NCBI RefSeq assembly: GCF_030068445.1
Contig: NZ_JAQPOK010000052.1
Location: forward strand, 1 to 34,304
DNA: 34,304 nt
From: Roseofilum halophilum BLCC-M91
GTDB lineage: Bacteria > Cyanobacteriota > Cyanobacteriia > Cyanobacteriales > Desertifilaceae
Direction: 5' to 3'
Below the pieces are notes generated by a model, which saw nothing but the letters and a program-made list of their open reading frames with translations, ran no database searches and was not told the origin of the DNA. Shown here in pieces: positions 15,179 through 23,719 of the stretch; the first letter of the stretch is position 1; the number at the start of each line of letters is the position of its first letter. Both the position numbers and the translations under genes were made by a program.

Positions 15179-18114
15179 CATATCAAGAATTGGAGCAGCG
15201 AGTCCGGGAGCTAGAGGCGAGCAAAACGCTCCGAGGACAAAGCCGTATTGGCGAATTGGTCGAAAATATACAGGCCGGGGTAGTGGTTCATGGAAGGGAC
15301 GGAACCGTAATTAAAAGTAATGCGACAGCGCAAATGATGCTTGGCTTAACACACGAGCAGATGCTCGGAAAGGAGTTAATCGCTCCTGCTTGGACATTTT
15401 TGCGGGAGGACGGCAGCCCGTTGCCAGTTGAGGAATATCCTGTGTCGCGGGTTATTGCTACAAAAAAAATCGTCCACAACATAGTAAGGGGCATTCAGCG
15501 CAGCGATAAAGCCGAACCGATTTGGGTTCTTGCCACAGCAATCCCGGAGTTTGACGAAAACGGCCACATCACCCAAATTGTTGCCAGCTTTACGGACATT
15601 AGCTCGCTTAAAAAAAGTGAGGAACAATATCGGAACTTGTTCGAGAATACGATGCAGGAGATACACCTCTGGAAGCTCGTTCGCGATCGGCAAGGTGCGA
15701 TTAAGACCTGGCGATTGGTAGAGATCAACCCTGTTACTCTCAAAGCCTGGGGCAAAACCCGTTCTGAAATTATCGGCAAAACAACCGATGAAATCTTCTC
15801 ATACAATGCAACGGAACAGTTCATGCCCATTGTGAAAAAGATTTTTTCAGAAGGCACACCCTACACATGGGAAGCCTATTTCCCACCAACGGGTCAGTTC
15901 TACCACATGACCAGTGTTCCATTTGGGGAATATTTCATGAGCACTGGGACAGACATCAGCGATCGCAAGTATGCTGAAATGACCTTACAGAAAAGTGAGA
16001 AGCTCCTCTCCCAGGCTGAAGAAATTGCAGATATGGGAAGCTGGGAATGGGATATTGAAAACGATATAGCGTATTGGTCAGATGGTTTATTTAAAATTTT
16101 TCAACGTTCGCCTAAAGAAGGCGCACCAGAATGGGCACAACAGTCAGGGTTTTATAAAAAAGAAAGTTATGAACAATTAAGTAGGGCAGTAGAAACCTGT
16201 GTTCAAAACGGAACACCTTACGAAGTTGAAGTGCAAGCCATACGTTCAGACGGCGAAATACGAATTTGTATTTCCCGCGGAAGGGCAGAAAAAAACGATG
16301 AAGGGAAAATATTCCGCCTGTTGGGAACTTTTAATGACATCACCGAGCAAATAAAAGCAGAGCAAGCATTAAAGAAAAGCGAAAGGTTATTAAGCAATAT
16401 CATCAACTCTTCAACTGATTATATTTTTGTAAAAGACAAGAACTTAAAGACAATCTTATGCAATCAAACATTCGCCCAAGCAGTCAACAAAAAACCGTCC
16501 GATTTAATTGGCAAAACAGATATTGAAAACGGTTGGGATGCTGAACTGGTGAAAGGAAACCCTGATAAAGGGATTACAGGATACGAAAAATACGATCTTG
16601 AAGCATTAAACGGAAAGATTGTTCAAAACACGGATACAGCGATCGTTTCCGGTAAAACTCTTTTTCTAAATAGCGTAAAAATCCCTCTGAAAGATGAGAA
16701 TAATCAAATATTTGGTGTACTTGGAATCAGCAGGGATATTACCGAACAAAAAAAAGCGGAACAAGCTCTCAAAGCAAGCGAAGAACAGTTTCGCACCCTC
16801 GTTAATGCAAGCCCATTCCCTGTTGTTGTCACGGATACGGCAGGTGAAAACATTCTGCATTGGAGTAAAAGCGCACAAGAACTGTTTGGGCATCGGCCAA
16901 CAACGCCTGCCGAATGGTTTTCCCTTGCTTATCCCGATCGCCAATACCGCCAGGAGGTTATCGACCGCTCGAAGCTGTATCTCGAAAGAGCGCAACACTC
17001 GGAAACAGCCGTGAATACTGGTGAGTATCACATTACGTGCCAGGATGGGTCTGTCAAAATATGCGAGATCTACGCGCAATTGATTTCTGGCCACCTGATA
17101 TTGACAAATAATGATATTACCGATCGCAAACAGGCTGAAGCAGAAATTCAGGCAGCCAGGGAATTTCTAAATACCCTGATTGATTTAAGTATGTTCGGTA
17201 TGTGGATATCCGATCGCAAAGGGACAGTCATACAGGTAAACCGTGTTTTATGCGAAACCATGAATTTAACCGACGATCGAATCGTCGGCAAATATAACGT
17301 CTTTAAGGATGATAACCTGAAAGCGCAAGGTGTTATGCCTAAAGTGAAGGCTGTTTTCGAGAAGTATCAACCGGCGCGTTTTACAATTTTTTGGCAGGCG
17401 ACCAGGATTAACGATTTTGCTTTTCAAGCAGCACGGGATATGTATATCGATGTCTATATGTTCCCCATACTGGATATACAAGGAAAGTTGAAGAATGTAG
17501 TCTGTCAATGGATAGACATTAGCGAACTCAAAAATGCGGAAAAACAACTACGCGAAATGGTTGAATTTGATGCCTTAACGCAAGTTTATTCAAGGCAGCA
17601 TTTATTGGGACTAGCCGAAAGAATGTTTATGCGTAGTAAGCAAGACCAGGCTTCACTTTTATGTATGATGTTCGATATCGATCGCTTTAAATCCATCAAT
17701 GATAAATATGGACACAAGGCTGGTGATATGGCATTAATTGCTTTTTCAGAAGTTGTCTCCAAGAATCTTAGGAGCAATGATATATTCGGAAGGCTTGGTG
17801 GAGAAGAGTTTTTGGCAGTAGTTCCAGAAATTTCATTAGAAGCGGGTAAGAAATTAGCTGAACGAATAAGAATTGAAGTTGAAAAAACGCCAATTACGGT
17901 GGGTGCAGACTGCATAACCATGACCGTGAGTATTGGGTTATCAATATACAAAAAAAACAAGAATTTGGCTACATTTGATGAACTTATGGAACTTTCCGAT
18001 AAGGCTCTCTACGCAGCGAAGAATAGTGGTAGAAATCGTGTTTGCGTTGATAATTCATCTCTAGCACGAAAGGATAAGGGGGGGTTGAGGCGTGAAACCG
18101 AACCAATACATTGA
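15163..18114 (+). CDS. Multi-PAS diguanylate cyclase (PAS x6-GGDEF)
   Basis: A 983-residue signalling protein without transmembrane segments. A short coiled coil (YQELEQRVRELEAS) is followed by about six PAS domains (roughly 27-150, 155-270, 285-398, 408-530, 540-655 and 665-790). Several end in DITE/DISE/DITD-type linkers. A GGDEF domain fills about 800-965. The active-site loop is GGEEF (879-883), and an inhibitory I-site RxxD (RSND, 870-873) sits five residues before it, so the cyclase is probably active and feedback-inhibited by c-di-GMP. No EAL domain is present. The opening MSKKLTYQELEQRV is a style I associate with Desulfobacterota sensor proteins, suggesting transfer. The ATG lies in a tnpB remnant and lacks a Shine-Dalgarno sequence. 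Confidence 0.92.
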   Translation: MSKKLTYQELEQRVRELEASKTLRGQSRIGELVENIQAGVVVHGRDGTVIKSNATAQMMLGLTHEQMLGKELIAPAWTFLREDGSPLPVEEYPVSRVIATKKIVHNIVRGIQRSDKAEPIWVLATAIPEFDENGHITQIVASFTDISSLKKSEEQYRNLFENTMQEIHLWKLVRDRQGAIKTWRLVEINPVTLKAWGKTRSEIIGKTTDEIFSYNATEQFMPIVKKIFSEGTPYTWEAYFPPTGQFYHMTSVPFGEYFMSTGTDISDRKYAEMTLQKSEKLLSQAEEIADMGSWEWDIENDIAYWSDGLFKIFQRSPKEGAPEWAQQSGFYKKESYEQLSRAVETCVQNGTPYEVEVQAIRSDGEIRICISRGRAEKNDEGKIFRLLGTFNDITEQIKAEQALKKSERLLSNIINSSTDYIFVKDKNLKTILCNQTFAQAVNKKPSDLIGKTDIENGWDAELVKGNPDKGITGYEKYDLEALNGKIVQNTDTAIVSGKTLFLNSVKIPLKDENNQIFGVLGISRDITEQKKAEQALKASEEQFRTLVNASPFPVVVTDTAGENILHWSKSAQELFGHRPTTPAEWFSLAYPDRQYRQEVIDRSKLYLERAQHSETAVNTGEYHITCQDGSVKICEIYAQLISGHLILTNNDITDRKQAEAEIQAAREFLNTLIDLSMFGMWISDRKGTVIQVNRVLCETMNLTDDRIVGKYNVFKDDNLKAQGVMPKVKAVFEKYQPARFTIFWQATRINDFAFQAARDMYIDVYMFPILDIQGKLKNVVCQWIDISELKNAEKQLREMVEFDALTQVYSRQHLLGLAERMFMRSKQDQASLLCMMFDIDRFKSINDKYGHKAGDMALIAFSEVVSKNLRSNDIFGRLGGEEFLAVVPEISLEAGKKLAERIRIEVEKTPITVGADCITMTVSIGLSIYKKNKNLATFDELMELSDKALYAAKNSGRNRVCVDNSSLARKDKGGLRRETEPIH

Positions 18115-18190
18115 GTTGGCGTTGGGTTTCTACTTCGTTTAACCCAACAATAGCGGAAAATGGCGAAGCGATTGTTCATTCTGCCTTTTT

Positions 18191-18919
18191 CTACAAATCC
18201 TGATGACGAATCCAGTCAGAACGGCGATAGCCCCGCTTGATATGGGTTTTAAAGCGAACGCCGCTATTGTAAGTTTCGCGCAGAGCCTGAATTGCCGTGC
18301 GCAATTTGGGTAGTACCTCCTTGAACCGGTTAAAGGGAATCAAAATAGCAAAGTAGTCGTTGTCAGACAGACGAATAATCAGTTTGAGCTTAATACTATC
18401 GACTTCGGTGGCAAAGTCAAATTTATCTTCCTTGGCAATTTTACGCACCTGAGCCAAGATCGCTTGTATTTTCAAGTCTTTCTGTTTTTTGCGCTTGGCA
18501 GCCTGGGCCTTTTGCCGCTCAACGCGCTGCATAAAGGCTTGGATCAGAGACACTACCTCACTAATGTCAGAAACGGGGGCGGGCGATCGCTGATACCCTA
18601 ACTCTACCCAGAGCTTTTGCTCCGAACTCCTGAGCAAATGTAAATGGGTCTCATTTCGATACCAGCGATCGCTTGAATCTTCGAGCAGAACGCAACAACA
18701 GAGGGTGTGGGTGGGGGGCTGGTTTGCGCTTGACCCCACCACTTGGGAACGGTGGAAACAGTAACAGTTATCGTTCCGCTTTGCGCCAGGGAGAGGCTCA
18801 ACTCGCGTCAACAAGTCTTCCGCCACCTCTTTAGCCTTTTCGGGGTCAACGTTGAGGGGGTTCTCTCCAGAGATATTCTCTCGGAGGAGCTTTTGTATAC
18901 TCCGTAATGTAATGGACAT
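18191..18919 (-). CDS. Hypothetical protein with basic coiled-coil centre
   Basis: A 242-residue protein of no recognised family. The centre is a strongly basic helical stretch (VERQKAQAAKRKKQKDLKIQ), followed by a segment that looks like an alternating alpha/beta domain (VDSIKLKLIIRLSDNDYFAI and LIPFNRFKEVLPKLRTAIQA). The N-terminal half contains cysteines (YCFH, TLCCC). No signal peptide or TM segment is seen. It lies 70 bp downstream of the PD-(D/E)XK gene on the same strand. A nucleic-acid-binding role is possible from charge only. Confidence 0.65.
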   Translation of the reverse strand: MSITLRSIQKLLRENISGENPLNVDPEKAKEVAEDLLTRVEPLPGAKRNDNCYCFHRSQVVGSSANQPPTHTLCCCVLLEDSSDRWYRNETHLHLLRSSEQKLWVELGYQRSPAPVSDISEVVSLIQAFMQRVERQKAQAAKRKKQKDLKIQAILAQVRKIAKEDKFDFATEVDSIKLKLIIRLSDNDYFAILIPFNRFKEVLPKLRTAIQALRETYNSGVRFKTHIKRGYRRSDWIRHQDL

Positions 18920-18989
18920 AAATCTTAACGACCTTCTTTAGCTGAAATTCGGCAATACTGCGATCGCACCCAGCGACTTTCGCTGGCCA

Positions 18990-19610
18990 TTAAATCGTTC
19001 CCGGTGTTTGCAGCGTAATGCCAAACAGAATAGCCAGAACTTTGGCCAAATCATTGGGTACGCCATAGGTATTGATATCTTTTTGAATCAACTTTTGCTG
19101 GCGATGGAACAGACCAAATTTCCAGGTATCTCCTGTCGTAACTGCTCCGTAGAGATAGTCTATAGGAGCCTCAATCCACCGATCTAGGGCAATCAGTTCT
19201 ACTGCCAGTTGGGTAAATCCTTTCCCCAGATCGGCATTTTTCGCCTCAATAATGACACAGTTTTGAGGTGTGGGAATAAAATAATCTAAATTTCCCTTCA
19301 GTTGGTTGCTAACTTGGATCGAATACTCAATCTTGAGAGGCGACTGGATAAACTTGCATACGGTTTTCAGCACCGGAAAAATCAGTGATTCTCGACGGGC
19401 AATTTCTGAATTGGGATCGACTAACGCCAAGTTTTCTGTCAACTCCTGGATCAGTGGGTTGGGGTCTAGGGGCTGCTGCTCTGGGAGTTGGAGAGAAGCA
19501 GATTGGAAAGCCACCCCGAATTCAGCTAGGATATCGGCGGTGTCAAAGGGCAGAGCGGCATATTGGCTAAAGCTGTAACTTGCGGCAGGGTCAAGAATTG
19601 AAGGTTTCAC
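18990..19610 (-). CDS. PD-(D/E)XK nuclease-like protein
   Basis: A 206-residue protein with the core of a restriction-type nuclease fold. An N-terminal helix carries ARRESLIFPVL (Glu74), GNLDYFI gives Asp109, VIIEAKNAD gives Glu122 and Lys124, and FTQLAVELIAL has the Q-x-x-x-E helix after them (Gln134). Resemblance is to the nuclease part of type I restriction R subunits and to many uncharacterised cyanobacterial proteins. The start is GTG at 19610, with GGAG ten bases upstream. No methyltransferase is near, so a classical restriction system is unlikely. The gene downstream (18191) is the nearest candidate partner. Confidence 0.8.
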   Translation of the reverse strand: MKPSILDPAASYSFSQYAALPFDTADILAEFGVAFQSASLQLPEQQPLDPNPLIQELTENLALVDPNSEIARRESLIFPVLKTVCKFIQSPLKIEYSIQVSNQLKGNLDYFIPTPQNCVIIEAKNADLGKGFTQLAVELIALDRWIEAPIDYLYGAVTTGDTWKFGLFHRQQKLIQKDINTYGVPNDLAKVLAILFGITLQTPGTI

Positions 19611-19791
19611 GATTGCTTTACTCCAGCAGCTTCAACGTTGTCCCTGAATTTTACAAAAATGTTGATTATCTTGTCAACTTCATAAACCTTTACAAATCCT
19701 TAACCTTAAGGGAATTTGCCGTAACTGCGGATACAACAGAACAACTGCTCATCAGTGAATAATTGTCATCACGATTCAAGGAGGATTGCCT

Positions 19792-20232
19792 GTGAATGCA
19801 GCCGAACAAGCAACTAACTTTGAAATGGCCAGCCAAATTGCCAGTACAGTAAATTTATTCAAAGCTCAGTTTCCCGATGTGCGAGTGGATATGAAGCCTT
19901 GGATGAATGACCCCTGTACCCAAGAATTGGTCGATCCGGACTCGATTGATCTGGGTTTCCATTTTCCCGGATTTAGCCGCTCGTTCCAAAGTCGTTCTGT
20001 GCTGCTCCAAATTCGTTTTCATCGCGATCCCCTAGAACAGGAACTTCGCGCTATTGGGATTGAGGCGACTGGATACAGCCACAAAGGACAACAATGGCGA
20101 TTCTCAACGGTGGAGAATTGGCGCTTTGAGGGGGAAACCCAACCCAATCGAGATATCGAGAACAAGCTAAAGCACTTTTGCCGCCAAACCCTAGAGCTGT
20201 TCAATCGAGATCGGGGCGATCGCCCAGCATAA
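19792..20232 (+). CDS. Conserved-looking hypothetical protein
   Basis: A 146-residue soluble protein of unknown function. The start is set by a strong AAGGAGGA at 19778-19785, six bases before GTG 19792; a TTG at 19786 directly abuts this site and is unlikely. Notable features are the segment VDMKPWMNDPCTQELVDPDS, a strand-rich centre (SVLLQIRFHRD) and a C-terminal helix. The gene has HIP1 sites and good coding character, so it is probably native. It lies 138 bp upstream of fba on the same strand, but with a separate promoter region between them. Confidence 0.7.
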   Translation: MNAAEQATNFEMASQIASTVNLFKAQFPDVRVDMKPWMNDPCTQELVDPDSIDLGFHFPGFSRSFQSRSVLLQIRFHRDPLEQELRAIGIEATGYSHKGQQWRFSTVENWRFEGETQPNRDIENKLKHFCRQTLELFNRDRGDRPA

Positions 20233-20370
20233 AATAAAAACTGACAATCGTAGCAAGATCCCGGTTTAATTTCCTAAAATCCCAAAAATATCTTAATATT
20301 GTTTCAAGACTGGATTTGTCATTAGACAACTTGCTGATAACCACAACCATCTTAGGAGGACAAGTATAGT

Positions 20371-21450
20371 ATGGCCCTCGTACCCATGCGACTTCTGCTC
20401 GATCACGCAGCCGAAAACAACTACGGTATCCCAGCATACAATGTAAACAACATGGAGCAAATTCTGGCCATCATGCAAGCCGCTGATGAAGCCGATAGCC
20501 CTGTGATTCTGCAAGCTTCCCGTGGTGCTAGAAAATATGCCGGTGAAAACTTCCTCCGTCACCTGATTCAAGCCGCAGTTGAAACCTATCCCCATATTCC
20601 CATTGCCATGCACCAAGACCATGGGAATGCTCCTGACACCTGCTATACCGCCATGCGCTATGGTTTCACCAGCGTCATGATGGATGGTTCCTTAGAAGCG
20701 GATGCCAAAACCCCTGCCAGCTTTGAGTACAACGTTAGTGTTACGGCTGAAGTGGTTAAAGTCGCTCACTCCATTGGGGTTAGCGTTGAAGGAGAACTCG
20801 GTTGCTTAGGTTCCTTGGAAACTGGAAAAGGTGACAAAGAAGATGGTCATGGGTTTGAAGGAACTCTTTCTCACGATCAGTTGTTAACCGATCCTGACGA
20901 AGCGGTTCAATTTGTAGAACAAACTCAAGTAGACGCTTTAGCTGTTGCCATTGGAACCAGCCATGGTGCTTACAAATTCACCCGTAAACCCACAGGTGAA
21001 ATCCTGGCTATTAGCCGCATTGAAGAAATCAACAAGCGTCTGCCTAACACCCACTTGGTAATGCATGGTTCTTCTTCTGTACCTGAAGATTTAATTGCTC
21101 TGATTAACCAATACGGTGGTAGCATCCCTGAAACCTATGGTGTACCCGTTGAAGAAATTCAGAAAGGGATCAAGAGCGGTGTGCGTAAAGTTAATATCGA
21201 CACCGACAACCGGTTAGCGATTACGGCTGCTATCCGCGAAGCGGCGGCTAAAGATCCGTCTAATTTCGATCCTCGCCACTTCATGAAGCCTTCTATCAAG
21301 TACATGAAACAAGTCTGCTTGGATCGGTATCAACAGTTCTGGACTGCCGGTAATGCCAGCAAGATCAAGCAACAAACCTTAGATGTTTATGCCGTTAAAT
21401 ATGGCAAAGGTGAGTTAAACGCCACCACTAAACAAGCGGCTGCTGTTTAA
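20371..21450 (+). CDS. fba: Fructose-bisphosphate aldolase, class II
   Basis: A 359-residue class II, Calvin-cycle-type aldolase. It cleaves fructose 1,6-bisphosphate and makes sedoheptulose 1,7-bisphosphate in the cytosol, using a divalent metal. The zinc-site block HQDHG is at 81-85 (His81, Asp83, His84), and further family motifs include [34 protein letters not shown] and [11 protein letters not shown]. The ribosome site AGGAGGA (20354-20360) lies ten bases before the ATG. The gene is followed by a clear intrinsic terminator at 21511. High expression is expected from its role and consistent codon use. Confidence 0.96.
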   Translation: MALVPMRLLLDHAAENNYGIPAYNVNNMEQILAIMQAADEADSPVILQASRGARKYAGENFLRHLIQAAVETYPHIPIAMHQDHGNAPDTCYTAMRYGFTSVMMDGSLEADAKTPASFEYNVSVTAEVVKVAHSIGVSVEGELGCLGSLETGKGDKEDGHGFEGTLSHDQLLTDPDEAVQFVEQTQVDALAVAIGTSHGAYKFTRKPTGEILAISRIEEINKRLPNTHLVMHGSSSVPEDLIALINQYGGSIPETYGVPVEEIQKGIKSGVRKVNIDTDNRLAITAAIREAAAKDPSNFDPRHFMKPSIKYMKQVCLDRYQQFWTAGNASKIKQQTLDVYAVKYGKGELNATTKQAAAV

Positions 21451-21510
21451 TCACACCTGAGCATTAGCTCTTCGTTTGTTCCTAACTGTTCACTGATATT
21501 GTTGTTGATG

Positions 21511-21545
21511 GGGATGAATCACAAGATTCATCCCTTATTTTTGTT
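21511..21545 (+). terminator. Rho-independent terminator of fba
   Basis: GGGATGAATC (21511-21520) pairs perfectly with GATTCATCCC (21525-21534) around the loop ACAA. A T-rich run (TTATTTTTGTT) follows. It lies 60 bp after the fba stop codon. Confidence 0.92.
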
Positions 21546-21568
21546 CGCACGATCCCATTCTCCTCAAT

Positions 21569-21584
21569 TATTCCCTATTCCCTA
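21569..21584. repeat. GGGAATA-type heptamer repeat, about two copies (reverse orientation)
   Basis: TATTCCCTATTCCCTA reads as two GGGAATA units on the minus strand. The same unit occurs in four copies, in the opposite orientation, at the other end of the TPR gene (23525). Confidence 0.75.
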
Positions 21585-21633
21585 GCACGAAGCCCTATAA
21601 AAGGATAAAAATAAACCGCGATCGCCAAATGTC

Positions 21634-23517
21634 TCAGAGTCGATTGAGAATTTCCGGTAATAAAGTTCTAGGAACTTGGGCTAGGGCGCGGTTTTGAGCG
21701 TCAATCCCCCCTTCATTGTAGAGCGATCGCACCGCTTGCAGTAAATAATTGAGCGCCGTATTCGCCATTTGCGGGTTATTTTGCCATCCTAACCAGGCTT
21801 GAATATGATGGTTTAGGGCTAATTCGAGGGGTTCAAGAATATCGGATTTTTCTGTAGAACCGACTTGATGGGCAGTCATCGCCAGTTGATAGAGAGCCAC
21901 ACCGAGATTATTATGGGTAGAAATGGGATCGAAGGTGAGGTTAAGCGATCCTTGAGGTTGAGTGTTTTCGATGGCTTCAATCACTTTTTGATAGGCTTTA
22001 ATACACTCTTGTAGATGTTCGCGTTTTTGCTCAACGGGTGCATTGGGTTGATTGGCTAAATGCCAATAGGTGGTTCCTAAGTTGTTTTGCGTGGCTGTAT
22101 AGCCACTGGGATTTTTCTCTACAGTACGATATTGGAGTGCCAGTTGATATGACCAAATGGCTAATTGTAAATAGTCTTTAGAACTCTGATATCGGGATAA
22201 ATTCCAATAGGCAGTCCCTAAGTTATTTTGAATCATGCCATAACTGAGGGCATCGCGATCGGGATGATAATATTTGAGGGATTCTTGATAAGCGGCGATC
22301 GCCTGTTTCAAATTCTTAGCTGGTTCTTGATGTTGCCCTAGGTTCCAATAGGCAGTTCCCAGGTTATTTTGAGTCGAGGCATAGTGCTGTAAGTCTTGCT
22401 CCGACAGTTGCTCATAGGCTTGCTCTCCCGGTTCTCCTCGATAGGATAAGGCTGACTGATATGCGGCGATCGCCTTTTCTAAGCCGTCTATCGGGTTCTC
22501 ATGACGCGATAATTCCCCGTAGGCAATACCCAGATTATTCTGCAACCGAGCATAACCTTGGGGTTGGGATTGAATTTCCGGATGGCATAAAGCTTGTTCA
22601 TAGGTTTGAATGGCTTGTTTGAGCGCTTCTAACCCCTCTTCCCGGTTCGTCGTTTTCCGCGATAAAATCCAGTAGAGATTGCCTAAATCATTCAGTAAGT
22701 CTAACCGGGCGATCGCCTCTTCCTCCAATTGCTCTAGCGCTTCTTTTTGGGAGGCTAAAGCCTCTTGCACCTCTTCAACAGTATCCGTTTTGACCACTAC
22801 CGGACGCGGCTTTTTCCCTACTGCTGTGCCCGCTTCCTCTTCTTGCGGAGGCAGTCCAGCTAACTCCTTTACCCGTCCATTTAACGCCACTCCCCCCCGT
22901 GAATTTGCCGGAAGGGGTTCAGAGGCAAACTCAAACAACCCCGTATGGCAATGCCAAAATCGAGGAACCGACTGTTGAATAGAAAATAACCACGGGCGAG
23001 GTATCCACAGTAACAAACTCCAGTCCCAGGCTAAATCCAGATACCGTTGGGCAATATATTCCAAATTTTGCAGAAAAGACCATTGTTGGGTTGGCGACTT
23101 TTGGGTAAGACGCTGTACCCCAAAAAATTGGAACCCAGGGGAAAACTCGCGGGGAACATGGGGAGAGAGATCTAAAGGCGAAACCCTCATCCAGTCATCT
23201 TTGCGTCGTCTGGGCGGCGAATTCGGGGTTGAAGGCAGAGAGTTCTGAATTTCGTGATGATTGACCGTATCATACCAGCGATCGATCTGGTGAACTAAAT
23301 TCGGATCGTCCGCTTCTAATTCTAGAGTTACCCATCGCGGAATCTCTGAATCTAGGGGCGTTCCATTACATCGACTCTCCATATCCAATCTCTTCACCAA
23401 ATACTGGCAAAAATTTGGATCGTCGCACACCGCTAAAAACAGTTGGCGACGCAAGTTTAAGCTTAATGCTTCTTTTAAGTCGCGGTAGGTTTGCCAATTT
23501 TTATCTTGCAACATCAT
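21634..23517 (-). CDS. Large tetratricopeptide repeat protein
   Basis: A 627-residue protein. The N-terminal part (1-240) has no recognised domain, starting with LKEALSLNLRRQLFLAVCDD, which resembles the helical effector-associated-type modules found before repeat domains in cyanobacterial conflict proteins (a loose resemblance only). Residues 250-560 carry about six TPR units with the consensus QNNLGTAYWNLSRYQ and AIAAYQESLKYY. TPRs mediate protein contacts; the partner is unknown. The start could be ATG 23517 or the adjacent 23514. Both flanks carry GGGAATA heptamers in opposite orientation. Confidence 0.85.
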   Translation of the reverse strand: MMLQDKNWQTYRDLKEALSLNLRRQLFLAVCDDPNFCQYLVKRLDMESRCNGTPLDSEIPRWVTLELEADDPNLVHQIDRWYDTVNHHEIQNSLPSTPNSPPRRRKDDWMRVSPLDLSPHVPREFSPGFQFFGVQRLTQKSPTQQWSFLQNLEYIAQRYLDLAWDWSLLLWIPRPWLFSIQQSVPRFWHCHTGLFEFASEPLPANSRGGVALNGRVKELAGLPPQEEEAGTAVGKKPRPVVVKTDTVEEVQEALASQKEALEQLEEEAIARLDLLNDLGNLYWILSRKTTNREEGLEALKQAIQTYEQALCHPEIQSQPQGYARLQNNLGIAYGELSRHENPIDGLEKAIAAYQSALSYRGEPGEQAYEQLSEQDLQHYASTQNNLGTAYWNLGQHQEPAKNLKQAIAAYQESLKYYHPDRDALSYGMIQNNLGTAYWNLSRYQSSKDYLQLAIWSYQLALQYRTVEKNPSGYTATQNNLGTTYWHLANQPNAPVEQKREHLQECIKAYQKVIEAIENTQPQGSLNLTFDPISTHNNLGVALYQLAMTAHQVGSTEKSDILEPLELALNHHIQAWLGWQNNPQMANTALNYLLQAVRSLYNEGGIDAQNRALAQVPRTLLPEILNRL

Positions 23518-23524
23518 AGGAATT

Positions 23525-23554
23525 AGGGAATAGGGAATAGGGAATAGGGAATAG
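23525..23554. repeat. GGGAATA-type heptamer repeat, four copies
   Basis: Four tandem AGGGAAT units followed by AG, directly upstream of the TPR gene start. It is an STRR-type cyanobacterial microsatellite. The copy number is likely variable between strains (inference). Confidence 0.9.
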
Positions 23555-23719
23555 AATGCTCTATACTTCTATCCTCCAAGGAATTAACCCCCAATTCAGG
23601 ATCTCTTCTCCTATCTCCCCATCCCCTCGCGCTTCCCACTGCCTTCACACCCGTTGATTGTGGAAGAAAATTCACGGAGGCTGTGGTAGAATTAGGGGGC
23701 GGTTTATGAACCCCTTTTG

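Noticed and set aside
19580-19762. A 60-codon plus-strand frame
   Set aside because: It overlaps the start of the PD-(D/E)XK gene, has no domain and no ribosome binding site; the region is better read as the divergent promoter area.
21634-23517. Calling the TPR protein a known conflict-system sensor
   Set aside because: The N-terminal resemblance to effector-associated modules is too loose, and no protease, NTPase or effector domain is present.
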